64,000 nucleotides of DNA from Sulfurivermis fontis (GTDB taxonomy: Bacteria > Pseudomonadota > Gammaproteobacteria > Thiohalomonadales > Thiohalomonadaceae), in NCBI RefSeq assembly GCF_004001245.1, contig NZ_AP018724.1, positions 2,472,501-2,536,500 on the forward strand, given 5' to 3'. Shown in pieces: positions 42,331-51,433 of the stretch; the stretch's first letter is position 1, and each line of letters opens with the position of its first letter. Under the pieces are notes generated by a model, which saw nothing but the letters and a program-made list of their open reading frames with translations, was not told where the DNA came from and ran no database searches. A program made the position numbers and the translations under genes.

Positions 42331-43288
42331 GGGAACGCAGGGACTCCGGCACGGTGAGATTCAGACGCTGGACGATCACGGGGTTGATGCGCACCTCCGC
42401 TTCGTCCAGAAAGAGTAGCCCGGAACCCGCCGCTGTGCCTCCGCTACCGTCGAGGCGCAGCAACACCTTGGCGGCGATCTCGTCCGGACTGCTCACCGCG
42501 CTGAACAGACCACCCAGGCGCAACAACTGCTCGCTGAATACCGCCACCTGCTTGCCGTTGCGCACGCTGAACGACATGACGTCCTGAATGGTGTTGCGGC
42601 TCAGGATGCGATTGTCCGGCAACAACCACAGGCCGTCGGCGGACGCGCTCAGGCGCTTGTACTGATAGAGGAACTCCTTGTCCGAGTTGACACTGCGGTG
42701 GGTCAGCGTAATGCCGTGCTGGCTTGCTGCCGCCACCGCCTGGGTGAGAACCGTCTCAAATCCCGGACCGGTGAACACCAGGATTTCACGCACATTGGGG
42801 GCCAGCGCGCGCCAGGTGGCAAAGGTCTTGCGGAAGGAGGGAAATACCGCCACCCCATGCACCTGGGGCGATATCAGGTCGTGCTCCACATGATTGAACA
42901 CCTGACAGAACACCACCGGCCGCTCCGGTCGCGCCAGTGGCTTGGCGAACAGGGCGGCCTCCAGACCGATGGCCACGATCTGATCGGGCGCGGCACGCTC
43001 CAGCACGGCACGCGTTGTACCATCGAGCCGGTAACGCATGGCGCGATTGTCGAGGCGACGTTCCAGCGCGCCGGCCACATCGTTGTAGGCCGGGGTGTCC
43101 ATGCTCACCACAATGGCGACGCGCGGCAGGGGCCGGGGAGCCGGCTTGGCGACAACCTTGGGTGGCGGCGGGGCGACAACCACGGTGGCGGGTTCCGGTG
43201 CCGGGGAAGGGGCAGGCGACGCGGCACAGCCGGCCACTGCCAGCAACAGCGCCACGCTCCACCCGCGCCAAAGTGAGGCCATGTTCAT
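42317..43288 (-). CDS. ABC-substrate-binding-like lipoprotein (PF04392 type)
   Basis: This is a 323-residue precursor with lipobox AVAGC (Cys at about 21), a Pro/Ala-rich linker (about 25-55) and then a two-lobed periplasmic binding domain. Family phrases are RVAIVVSMDTPAYNDVAGAL, VFCQVFNHVEHDL, VREILVFTGPGFE and LWLLPDNRILSRNT. There is no transporter permease or ATPase beside it. It overlaps the GGDEF-EAL gene, so it more likely acts as a ligand sensor that talks to that protein's periplasmic domain. Confidence 0.82.
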   Translation of the reverse strand: MNMASLWRGWSVALLLAVAGCAASPAPSPAPEPATVVVAPPPPKVVAKPAPRPLPRVAIVVSMDTPAYNDVAGALERRLDNRAMRYRLDGTTRAVLERAAPDQIVAIGLEAALFAKPLARPERPVVFCQVFNHVEHDLISPQVHGVAVFPSFRKTFATWRALAPNVREILVFTGPGFETVLTQAVAAASQHGITLTHRSVNSDKEFLYQYKRLSASADGLWLLPDNRILSRNTIQDVMSFSVRNGKQVAVFSEQLLRLGGLFSAVSSPDEIAAKVLLRLDGSGGTAAGSGLLFLDEAEVRINPVIVQRLNLTVPESLRSHVVE

Positions 43289-43454
43289 CCCTGGTTCCCC
43301 CGTCCGTGTAATTTATTTTCCTGCACGGCCAGCCTGAGACGGTGCCGCCAGTCAGGCCTAGTTTACCCCCATTCCATCCGCGAAATAACACCAAGATACA
43401 CGGGGGAATCACCCTGCGCACAGGTAGAATAACTCCAGATCGACGCTCAACCGG

Positions 43455-44708
43455 TCAGGGCCCCTCCTCCGCCATCGTCTCCTCCACCCGGGGGTCCATC
43501 TCCAGCACGACCTGCGAAGTTTCACCAGCCATGGGCGTGAACGGTTCTGCCGGAATGATCGGCAGACGCACACGCATGCGCAGCACCGCATAGCCCCCGA
43601 GCAGCGCCTGCACCACGGCGAAGTACACCAGCAGGCTGCCGGGACCGAGCAGCCCCATCAGGATGCCGGCGAGGGCCGGGCCGATCGCCGCGCCGATACC
43701 GTGCAATAGCAACAAGGTACGCGTCGCCTCCAGCACCTGCTCCTTGCCCAGGTGATCGTTGGTGTGGGCCACGCTGAGCGAATAGACGGTGAAGGCGAAA
43801 CCGCCATAGACGAAGGCGCTGACATACAGGGCCTCGGGGATGGTGAGCACGAAGCCATAGCTGGTCAGCGCCGCCACCACGGCCCCCAGGCAAACCACCG
43901 CCAGCACCCGGCGCCGATCGCTGTTGTCGGACAGGCGGCCGATGGGCCACTGCAACAGGGCGCCGCCGAGAATGGCCGCGCTCATGAACAGCGCCACGCC
44001 CGCCGGTGCCAGGCCGATGCGGTGGGCAAACAGCGGCCCCATGCCCCAGAAGGCGCCGGTGGCGAGACCGGCGAACAACGCCCCAACCGCCCCCAGCGGC
44101 GCCGTGGTGAACAAGCTGTGCACCGACAGACGCTGCACCTCCACCGGCGCCGGCTGGCCGATACGGGTCAGTGCCACCGGCACCAGGGCCAGGGCCAGGA
44201 ACACGGCGGTCAGGGCAAAGGGAGTGAGACTGGTGATCTCGCCCACCAGGATCAGATACTGCCCGGCGGCCATCGCCAGCAGCGTGGTCGCCATGTACAC
44301 CGCAAACACCCGGCCACGCCGCTCATTGGGCGTGATGACGTTGAGCCAGCTCTCCACCACCATGTACAAACCCATCATGCAGGCGCCGTTCACCACGCGC
44401 AGTGCGAACCAGGCGATGGGGGACACCACCAGGGCATGGGTCAGCGCCACGGCGGTGACGATGGCGGCCATGGCGGCGAAGGCACGGATGTGGCCGACAC
44501 GGCGGATCAGCGGCGGACAGGCGTAATTACCGACGATGAAGCCAAGGAAGTAGGCCGCCATCACCACGCCGGTAAGCGCAGGCCCGAATCGTTCGATACC
44601 GGCACGCACACCCAGCAGGGTACCGAGCGAGCCCATGCCGATGAGCAGCAGGCCGATGCCGAACAACAGGGAAAACAGCGAAACGATGACCTTCAGCATG
44701 CCGCGCAC
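43455..44708 (-). CDS. MFS transporter (YcaD-like)
   Basis: The 417-residue protein has 12 predicted helices, a helix-2/3 loop RRVGHIRAFAAM, and FALRVVNGACMMGLYMVVESWLN typical of YcaD-like members. An acidic cytosolic tail ends EEGP. The likely start is the ATG at 44708 or the one at 44699 (MLKVIVSLFSLLFG). It lies 33 bases after ectC on the same strand, so it may belong to the ectoine operon. The substrate is unknown, and export or uptake of a compatible solute is only a guess. Confidence 0.82.
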   Translation of the reverse strand: MRGMLKVIVSLFSLLFGIGLLLIGMGSLGTLLGVRAGIERFGPALTGVVMAAYFLGFIVGNYACPPLIRRVGHIRAFAAMAAIVTAVALTHALVVSPIAWFALRVVNGACMMGLYMVVESWLNVITPNERRGRVFAVYMATTLLAMAAGQYLILVGEITSLTPFALTAVFLALALVPVALTRIGQPAPVEVQRLSVHSLFTTAPLGAVGALFAGLATGAFWGMGPLFAHRIGLAPAGVALFMSAAILGGALLQWPIGRLSDNSDRRRVLAVVCLGAVVAALTSYGFVLTIPEALYVSAFVYGGFAFTVYSLSVAHTNDHLGKEQVLEATRTLLLLHGIGAAIGPALAGILMGLLGPGSLLVYFAVVQALLGGYAVLRMRVRLPIIPAEPFTPMAGETSQVVLEMDPRVEETMAEEGP

Positions 44709-44741
44709 TCCCCCGTGCGCCGCGCCTGCCGGTTGCCGCCG

Positions 44742-45131
44742 TCACTCCGCAGGCGGATAGGCGCCGTCCTTGTCGTGCACCTCGCGCCCGCTGATGGGCG
44801 GATTGAAGGCGCAGACCAGGCGCAGATCGGTAAACGCGCGCAGCTTGTGGCGGTCATGCCGATCGAGGGCATACAGGGTGCCGTCGCGGATCGGATGGAC
44901 GATACCCGTCGCCAGATCCTCGATCTCGCCCTCGCCGCCGACACAGTACACGGCTTCGAGGTGGTGCTTGTACCAGATGTCGGTTTCGGTGCCTGCAAAG
45001 ATGGTGGTCTCGTGAAAGGAAAAGCCCATGCCGTCGTCCCGGAGCAGGAAACGCCGGCTGACCCAGTTACCGTTTTCGGCACGCACGTCCCGCTCGCTGC
45101 CGATGATCTCGTCGAGGGTGCGCACGATCAT
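44742..45131 (-). CDS. ectC: L-ectoine synthase EctC
   Basis: The 129-residue cupin enzyme starts [16 protein letters not shown] and contains [22 protein letters not shown] and [13 protein letters not shown] with the metal and substrate ligands. It closes the ring of N-gamma-acetyl-diaminobutyrate to give ectoine. Its ATG overlaps the ectB stop by one base (TAATG). The length is normal. Confidence 0.96.
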   Translation of the reverse strand: MIVRTLDEIIGSERDVRAENGNWVSRRFLLRDDGMGFSFHETTIFAGTETDIWYKHHLEAVYCVGGEGEIEDLATGIVHPIRDGTLYALDRHDRHKLRAFTDLRLVCAFNPPISGREVHDKDGAYPPAE

Positions 45132-46408
45132 TATGCCACCCCCCTGCGCCGCGCCTCACCCCTGGCCTGCAGGGTGGCAATCGCCTGTTCGATGATAGCC
45201 ATGCCCTCGCGCAGCGTCTCCTCATCAATGGTCAGTGACGGCAGGAATTTGAGGACATGGTCCTCGGCGCCGGCCAGTTCGATGACCAGATGGTTGGCAA
45301 AGGCCTCGCGCGAGATGGCGGCGGCAAAGCCGGGCTGGCTGCTGAAATCCAGCCCCCACACCATACCGATGCCGCGCAGCTTGATCTCCAGCTCGGGATA
45401 CTTGTCGACGATCCCCTGCAACAACTCCGCCATGATGCGGCCCTTGTAGCTCACCCCCTCGGCGAAATCACCGTTATCCCAGTAGGACAATGCCGCGGTG
45501 GCGGCGACGAAGGCCAGGTTGTTGCCGCGGAAGGTGCCGGTGTGCTCGCCCGGTTTCCACTGATCCAGTTCGGGGCGCATCAGCACGATGGCCATGGGCA
45601 GACCGCCGCCGATGGACTTGGACAGGGTAACCATGTCCGGCCGGATGCCGGCGCGCTCGAAGCTGAAGAAGAAGCCGGTACGGCCGTTGCCCATCTGGAT
45701 GTCGTCGATAATGAGCAGGATATCGAACTCGCGGCACAGTGCCTCCAGCTGTTGCAGCCACGCGACACTGGCGACATTGATGCCGCCCTCGCCCTGCACC
45801 GTCTCGACGATGATCGCCGCCGGCAGATCGACGCCGCTGGACTTGTCGGAGATGAAACGGCGCAGATAGTCGATGGTGTTGACGCCGGGCCCGAAATAGC
45901 CGTCATACGGCATGCTGTCGGCATTGGCGCGCGCGCCGTAATGCTCGTCGCGGTAAAAATCGTTGCCGGTCACCGCCAGCGAGCCCATGGTGAGGCCATG
46001 GTAGCCGTTGGTGAAGGCGATGATGTTGGAGCGCCGCTTGACCATGCGCGCCAGCTTCAATGCCGTCTCCACCGCATTGGTGCCGGTGGGGCCGGTGAAC
46101 TGCACCTTGTAGTCCAGATTGCGCGGCTGCAGGATGGTGTCATGGAACTTTTGCAGGAAGTTCTTCTTTGCCACCGTCGCCTTGTCCAGACCGTGCACAA
46201 TGCCGTTGCGATTCAGATACTCGATCATCACCTGGGTGATCAGCGGATTGTTGTGACCATAGTTGAGCGTGCCGGCGCCGGCGAAGAAATCGATGTAACG
46301 GTTGCCGTGCTCGTCGTACAGCAATGCGCCCTCCGCCCGATCGAAGACGGCCGGAAAGGCGCGCACATAGCTGCGGACTTCGGATTCCAGTTGTTCGATG
46401 ATACGCAT
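45131..46408 (-). CDS. ectB: Diaminobutyrate-2-oxoglutarate transaminase EctB
   Basis: This 425-residue PLP-dependent class III aminotransferase has the start [32 protein letters not shown], the PLP-binding [11 protein letters not shown] and Lys in [11 protein letters not shown]. It makes 2,4-diaminobutyrate from aspartate semialdehyde and glutamate. ATG 46408 is preceded by AGGAGG at good distance; an upstream ATG at 46432 lacks one. It is the middle gene of ectABC. Confidence 0.96.
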   Translation of the reverse strand: MRIIEQLESEVRSYVRAFPAVFDRAEGALLYDEHGNRYIDFFAGAGTLNYGHNNPLITQVMIEYLNRNGIVHGLDKATVAKKNFLQKFHDTILQPRNLDYKVQFTGPTGTNAVETALKLARMVKRRSNIIAFTNGYHGLTMGSLAVTGNDFYRDEHYGARANADSMPYDGYFGPGVNTIDYLRRFISDKSSGVDLPAAIIVETVQGEGGINVASVAWLQQLEALCREFDILLIIDDIQMGNGRTGFFFSFERAGIRPDMVTLSKSIGGGLPMAIVLMRPELDQWKPGEHTGTFRGNNLAFVAATAALSYWDNGDFAEGVSYKGRIMAELLQGIVDKYPELEIKLRGIGMVWGLDFSSQPGFAAAISREAFANHLVIELAGAEDHVLKFLPSLTIDEETLREGMAIIEQAIATLQARGEARRRGVA

Positions 46409-46462
46409 GTGATACCTCCTGTAGTGGTGCACCCGTAACCATGGGCGCCAAAATGAATTCGC

Positions 46463-46984
46463 TCAGTCTGCCAAGGGACCGATGCGCAGCAATATCTCTT
46501 CCTCGTGCGCCTCGCTGCCGAAGTGACCGCGGGTGAGAAATACCTCTTCCTGCCAGACTGTGTGCCGCTGTGCGGCGAAGCGCTCAAAAACCCGGCGCGA
46601 GGCGAGATTGGAGGGAGATACCGTGGTTTCAATGAATTGCACGCCGGCGCAGGAGGGGCGAACCAGAAGTTCTTCCAGCATGCGACCGGCCAGGCCATGG
46701 CCGCGTGCCGCGGCATCCACCGCCACCTGCCAGACGAACAAGGTGTGCGGCACCTGCGGCAGGCGGTAGGCGGAGAGAAAGCCGGCCAATGCGCCGGCCT
46801 GCTCCGCCACCACGCAGGTGTCGGCATGATGGCTGCACAGCAGGAAATAGCTGTAGCTGGAATTGAGATCGAGCGGCGGGCAGCGGCGCACCAGTGCATG
46901 CACCGCCTGGCCATCGGCCAGATGCGGCTTGCGCAAAAGCAGCGTATCGGCAGCCGCCGCAATCTTGGATTGTGCTTGTGTCAT
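46463..46984 (-). CDS. ectA: Diaminobutyrate acetyltransferase EctA
   Basis: The 173-residue GNAT enzyme contains LRKPHLADGQAVHALVRRC, LDLNSSYSYFLLC and FVWQVAVDAAARGHGLAGRML with the acetyl-CoA loop. It acetylates diaminobutyrate at the gamma-amino group, the second step of ectoine synthesis. ATG 46984 (MTQAQSKI) is preferred to 46999. No ectR, ask_ect or ectD is adjacent. The upstream region contains a perfect dyad at 47171-47190. Confidence 0.94.
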   Translation of the reverse strand: MTQAQSKIAAAADTLLLRKPHLADGQAVHALVRRCPPLDLNSSYSYFLLCSHHADTCVVAEQAGALAGFLSAYRLPQVPHTLFVWQVAVDAAARGHGLAGRMLEELLVRPSCAGVQFIETTVSPSNLASRRVFERFAAQRHTVWQEEVFLTRGHFGSEAHEEEILLRIGPLAD

Positions 46985-47367
46985 AGGCCTGTTGCACACG
47001 GCAGTGGCCGTGTCGCATGGTTATTGCGAGCGGACGAAAACGTGGCAGCCGGCACAGCGGGCGCGGGTGCGCCGTTATCGTCGTCGGTTCATCGAAGCGG
47101 CAATGCCGCGCGGTATGGCGCTATGGCGCCATCTTGGTGCGCACGGGAAGGTGCGCGTTAACTGACTTACGTATTCCGCTATGGGAATACATCGTCCTGT
47201 CAGAGGGAACTCACATGTTGCATGGCCGGAGGGGCCACGAACGCTTTTTACCGTAACACATTACAGCGAAAATCCCAAACCCGGTGGGGGCTGATGTGCT
47301 GCACAAGCCACGGCAAACGGGATATTATGGCACGTGCACACTGCGTGCCCTTGGTGGAGAAAGCAGC
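46985..47367. promoter_or_regulatory. Divergent control region of ectABC and the YdcH-like gene
   Basis: A 383-base non-coding stretch contains a perfect dyad GTATTCC-N6-GGAATAC (47171-47190), a second palindrome ATGGCGC-N4-GCGCCAT (47115-47132) and a short direct repeat GGTGCGCA/GGTGCGCG around 47136-47157. I cannot point to a clear -35/-10 pair for ectA. The dyads are candidate operator sites, the binding protein being unknown. Confidence 0.45.
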
Positions 47368-47574
47368 ATGTACGGTCAGGATTTGAAGGCCATCCAGCGC
47401 CGTCTGGAAGAGTTGCGGCTGGAACACCGCGACCTCGACGACATCATCAACCGCCTGGCCGCCGATCCCACCGCCGACCAACTGCAGGTGCGCCGCCTCA
47501 AGAAGCGCAAGCTGCTGCTCAAGGACATCATCGCCAAACTGGAAAGCGAGCTGATTCCGGATCTTAACGCCTGA
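47368..47574 (+). CDS. YdcH/DUF465-family small protein
   Basis: This 68-residue helical protein begins MYGQDLKAIQRRLEELRLEHRDLDDIINRL. It contains QLQVRRLKKRKLLLKDIIAKLE, the DUF465 pattern of two coiled-coil helices. The function of the family is not established. A ribosome site GGTGGAGA precedes ATG 47368. It is divergent from ectA. Confidence 0.88.
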   Translation: MYGQDLKAIQRRLEELRLEHRDLDDIINRLAADPTADQLQVRRLKKRKLLLKDIIAKLESELIPDLNA

Positions 47575-47622
47575 AACACAGTTTCAAGTTACAAGGCCCA
47601 AGCGACAAGTAAAACCGCCACG

Positions 47623-49578
47623 CTATTCCTTTCCTGCGAGGCCAAGGGCACGCAGGCGCGACGTCTTCTTGTGCTGATGCGCCTCCATGCGGCGCATGAT
47701 CTCATCGAGCAGGCGCACGGCATCGAGCACATACGGTCCCTTGTTCAGCATCACGCATTCCGCACGCCCTCCCATGGCCGCATCGGTCAGTTCCGGACGC
47801 GAGCGTATCCCCTTCTGGGTCAGCGTCTCCAGCACCTGAGTCGCCCAGATCACCGGCACATGCGCCGCCTCGCACAGCCAGAGGATTTCCTCCTGGATCT
47901 CCGCCAGACGCACGCCACCCAGTTCCACCGCCAGATCGCCGCGCGCGATCATGATGCCCAGCTCGTGGCGGCCGATGGTGCCGAGGAGCAGCTCGCCGAG
48001 ATTGCTCACCGCGCGTGCCGTCTCGATCTTGGCGATGATCGGCAGCTCGGCACGCCCGCGGCGCGCCAGTTCCTGCATCATGCACTCCATGTCGGCCAGC
48101 GTCTCCACATAGGAGAAACCGACCATGTCGGCATGGCGGCAGACGAAGTCGAGGTCCTGCAAATCCTTCTGCGCCAACGGCGGCAACTCGAGACGGGTAT
48201 TGGGAAAATTGATGCCTTTGTCGCTGCGCAGGTTCACGCCCGCCGGCGCGGCATGGGTTACGCGCAACAGGGCGCCCTGCGGCGTCACCGCATCCACCTC
48301 CGTACCCAGCTTGCCGTCGTCGAACCACACCGGATCGCCGGGTTGCAGCCAGTCGATCACCGCCGGCAGGGTACAGCCGATACTGGCCGGAGCGATGATG
48401 TTGCCGAGTCCGTCGCGCTGCGCCGGCTGTCCCGGCATGGCATCGCGCCGCAGCAGAAGCTGATCGCCCCAATACAGCCGCAACGCCTGCGGCTGGCCGG
48501 GAAAGGGGCACAGGGCGTAGTGCCCCAGCCGCCGCCAGCGATGATGACTGTCGCGTCGGCGCAGTTCGAGCACGGTATCGGCACTGAGGTAGGCGGAACG
48601 CGCACAATGTGCCAGCCAGCGTTCGGCAGGTGTGCGCGCAATGATATCCAGCTCGCGCCGCTTGCCACGGCCGTCGCTGAAGCGCAGGCGATCACCGGGG
48701 CGCAGCTGCTCGTGCAATTCAAGCGGGATTTGCAGGCGCAGGTAGGTGTCCCGCCGCTCATCTTCCGCCACCAGGCTGCACTGTGCGGCCGGCTCGAGGA
48801 GAATTTGCGCCGGTGTCACCACCAGACCGAACTCATCGCGCTGCGGGCGGATGTGCAATACGGCAGGGACGGCGGAAACGGGCCCGGTGCGCAGCTTGTG
48901 GCCGGCCAGGTCCATGAGCACGCGGCAATGCAGATTGCTGTCGCGCTCCGCCCGCCGCAGGTTGTTGATCATCGCCTCCCACGCCGTCGCATCGTCATGG
49001 GCGCAGTTGATGCGCGCGACATCCATGCCCGCCTGCAGCAACCCCAGCACCAGGTCATAATCCCTGGCCGCCTCGCTGGGCAAGGTCACCATGATGCGTG
49101 CCCGGCGCTGGGCACGCGCCGGCCCGAACAGCGTATCGGTGTGCTGCAACAGCAGGCGGTGTCCCTCGCCGAATGCCGGACCGCCATTGTGCTGCAGATC
49201 CGGAGCAGCGCCGATGGCGCGCGTCAACAGGGTGATGATTCCGGCCAGGGTCGCGTCGACATGGGACTCACCGCGCCCCAGTGATGACAGGCCCATGGCC
49301 GCCAGGCGTTCCTGCAGGGGCCGCAGGTCGGTACGGCGCAGCTCCAGATAATGCGCCAAATTGCGGGCGCTGGCGGTAAAGCGTCCATCGGCATAGCAGG
49401 CACGCAGACGCAGCAAACGCTTCTCCGCACCGGACACCACGCGCGCACGCAGGGCAATCACATCGTCGCGCAGGAGACGCAGTTCGTCATTGCTCGCGGC
49501 CATGCCGGTTTCGTCCATGGCGCTATCATGGCTGAGAGTGATAGCACCGGCAACGGGCGGTTGTGTCATCGGCAACAC
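47623..49578 (-). CDS. Pyruvate-kinase-like protein with extended N-terminus and no C-domain
   Basis: The 651-residue protein has about 150 residues of helical N-terminal extension before a pyruvate kinase barrel. Core motifs are RIMVTLPSE, VARINCAHDDA, IIAKIETARAVSNL, GIMIARGDLAVELG and WATQVLETLTQKG, so the Lys, Glu and Asp of the active site are kept. The B domain region is enlarged and the allosteric C-terminal domain is missing (the protein ends soon after the barrel). It is longer than ordinary pyruvate kinases by about 170 residues. Reaction and substrate may differ from the classical enzyme. ATG 49578 or 49569 can start it. Confidence 0.8.
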   Translation of the reverse strand: MLPMTQPPVAGAITLSHDSAMDETGMAASNDELRLLRDDVIALRARVVSGAEKRLLRLRACYADGRFTASARNLAHYLELRRTDLRPLQERLAAMGLSSLGRGESHVDATLAGIITLLTRAIGAAPDLQHNGGPAFGEGHRLLLQHTDTLFGPARAQRRARIMVTLPSEAARDYDLVLGLLQAGMDVARINCAHDDATAWEAMINNLRRAERDSNLHCRVLMDLAGHKLRTGPVSAVPAVLHIRPQRDEFGLVVTPAQILLEPAAQCSLVAEDERRDTYLRLQIPLELHEQLRPGDRLRFSDGRGKRRELDIIARTPAERWLAHCARSAYLSADTVLELRRRDSHHRWRRLGHYALCPFPGQPQALRLYWGDQLLLRRDAMPGQPAQRDGLGNIIAPASIGCTLPAVIDWLQPGDPVWFDDGKLGTEVDAVTPQGALLRVTHAAPAGVNLRSDKGINFPNTRLELPPLAQKDLQDLDFVCRHADMVGFSYVETLADMECMMQELARRGRAELPIIAKIETARAVSNLGELLLGTIGRHELGIMIARGDLAVELGGVRLAEIQEEILWLCEAAHVPVIWATQVLETLTQKGIRSRPELTDAAMGGRAECVMLNKGPYVLDAVRLLDEIMRRMEAHQHKKTSRLRALGLAGKE

Positions 49579-49620
49579 CGCAGCAAGAAACGTGCACGGC
49601 CGTGGCCCGGCCCGGCAAGC

Positions 49621-50163
49621 TCAGACCAGAAACAGGCTGGCTGCCGCCAGCACCGCACCGACCGTTGCCCCCATCGCCACGTCCGACGGATAGTGCAGAC
49701 CCAGCACCATGCGCGAGGCCGCCACCAGCAGCGCAAACGGCACCAGCACGGTCGCCAGCAGCGGGTGGTGAGACACGGCGACGATGGTAAACGCCGTCGC
49801 GTGCAGGGTGTGCCCGGAAGGGAAACTGAAACGATCCAGCGGCATGGCGCCGAGGCGGATCTGTGGGTTATGCACAAAGGGGCGTTCGCGGTTGATATGA
49901 CCCTTCATCAGACGGTACAGCGTCACACCGACAGCGCCTACCAGCACCATGTGCAGTGCACTCGCCACGCCGGCGGCGCCGAAGGTCAGCGGCAGTGCCG
50001 CCATCAGCGCATACCAGAACACGCCGTTGCCGAGACGGCTGACCAGCGCGAACAGCCGGCGCACGGCACGACGCTGTACACCGCGGTTGAAAAGCATGCA
50101 CAGGGACAGGTCCAGATCCCCCGCCCTGCGCCACAGATCTGCACTGCGCTGCATCGCCATCAT
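49621..50163 (-). CDS. PAP2-family membrane phosphatase
   Basis: This 180-residue integral membrane protein has the full phosphatase signature: KGHINRERP (K87...RP94-95), PSGH (115-118) and SRMVLGLHYPSD (SR150-151, H157, D161). PAP2 enzymes remove phosphate from phosphatidate, undecaprenyl pyrophosphate or related lipids. ATG 50163 overlaps the stop of the glycosyltransferase gene as ATGA, so the two are coupled and probably act on the same lipid or glycolipid pathway. Confidence 0.9.
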   Translation of the reverse strand: MMAMQRSADLWRRAGDLDLSLCMLFNRGVQRRAVRRLFALVSRLGNGVFWYALMAALPLTFGAAGVASALHMVLVGAVGVTLYRLMKGHINRERPFVHNPQIRLGAMPLDRFSFPSGHTLHATAFTIVAVSHHPLLATVLVPFALLVAASRMVLGLHYPSDVAMGATVGAVLAAASLFLV

Positions 50164-51371
50164 GCCCTCCCGCTGTAGGTGCGCAACAGCCACTCGAAAC
50201 GATCCGCCACGCCCTGCCAGTCCAGGCGCTGCGCCTTGCGTCGCGCCGCAAAGCGCAACTGCTCGACCCGCTCCGGCTGGGTGGCCAGGGCCGCCGCCGT
50301 GGCGATGAAGGCCGCGTGATCGCCCAACGGCACCAGCAACCCTTCCTGCTTGGGATCGATATGCATGTGGGCCGCGGCATAGTCGAAGGCCACCACCGCC
50401 AGCCCCGAGGCCATCGCTTCCAGGGTGACGTTGCCGAAGGTTTCCGTCTCGCTGGGAAACAGGAAGATATCGGCGGAGGCGTAGTGTTCTGCCAGGGCAA
50501 CGCCGGTCTGCACGCCGCAGAAGATCACGTCACGCTCGTTGCCGTACAGGTCTTCATAGAACGGCCCATCGCCGACGATGATCAGGCGCAGGTTGGGATT
50601 GCGCTCGCGCATGGCGCGGAAGGCATGCACCGCCAGCGGCAGATTCTTCTCCGCCGCCAGACGGCCGACATAGATTACCGCCAGGTCCCGGCGTCCCAGT
50701 CCCCAGGCGCGGCGCAGATCCTCGTTGCGCCGCGCCGGCGTGAACAGCCGGCTGTCGACGCCGCGCCCCAGCACCTCGACGTTGCGGAACCGGTCGGCCA
50801 GCAATGACTTGCGCTGCACCTCGGTCGGCACCAGGGTGCAGGCGGTGCGGTTGTGCAGCCGGCGCAGATAGTCGTAGATGGGGCGCTGCAGGAAGCCGAT
50901 TTGATAGTGCCGGCTGTAGCTGTGGAAGTTGGTGTGGAAGCCGCTGATCACCGGAATGTTCTGCCGCGCCGCCTCACGGATGGCCGACCACCCCAACAGC
51001 CCCTCGGTGGCCACGTACAACACATCGGGCCGTTCGCGCCGCCACAACTGCCGCAGGCGCAGGCCCGCCGGCAGGCCGAGGCGCAACTCGCGATACCAGG
51101 GCATGGTGACGCCGCTGACCAGAGTCGTACTCAACGGCGCATCGAACTCGTCGTCAAGCGCATCGGCAACGGTGTCTCCCTGTCCCTGGCGCGGCCGCAC
51201 CAGCTGGATGCGATGGCCGCGCCGGCTCATCTCATCCACCAGCCTGCCTATGGTCATGGCCACGCCATTGACCTCGGGCGGATAGGTCTCGGTCACCACA
51301 CCGAGATGCAACCGGGTGCGATTTGCAGGGGCAAGACTCATGGCGCTATCACCGCTCGACATGACTGCCAT
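50160..51371 (-). CDS. Glycosyltransferase family 4 protein (SqdX/MgtA-like)
   Basis: This 403-residue GT-B enzyme has an N-lobe VVTETYPPEVNGVAMTIGRLV and GFHTNFHSYSRHY. The C-lobe carries IYVGRLAAEKNLPLAVHAF and the donor-binding FPSETETFGNVTLEAMASGLAVVAF. These fit GT4 enzymes that transfer hexose to diacylglycerol or lipid acceptors (SqdX, MgtA). A GGGGGGAA ribosome site precedes ATG 51371. The second GT4 gene lies 62 bases upstream. Confidence 0.9.
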   Translation of the reverse strand: MAVMSSGDSAMSLAPANRTRLHLGVVTETYPPEVNGVAMTIGRLVDEMSRRGHRIQLVRPRQGQGDTVADALDDEFDAPLSTTLVSGVTMPWYRELRLGLPAGLRLRQLWRRERPDVLYVATEGLLGWSAIREAARQNIPVISGFHTNFHSYSRHYQIGFLQRPIYDYLRRLHNRTACTLVPTEVQRKSLLADRFRNVEVLGRGVDSRLFTPARRNEDLRRAWGLGRRDLAVIYVGRLAAEKNLPLAVHAFRAMRERNPNLRLIIVGDGPFYEDLYGNERDVIFCGVQTGVALAEHYASADIFLFPSETETFGNVTLEAMASGLAVVAFDYAAAHMHIDPKQEGLLVPLGDHAAFIATAAALATQPERVEQLRFAARRKAQRLDWQGVADRFEWLLRTYSGRA

Positions 51372-51433
51372 GTTCCCCCCGTTGTGTGAAACCGCGATGA
51401 CAGGTCGATGACCTTTTGGTGATAGCGAGGTGC

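Noticed and set aside
43752-45449. 565-codon + strand open frame
   Set aside because: Antisense to the MFS transporter, ectC and part of ectB; no domain or ribosome site.
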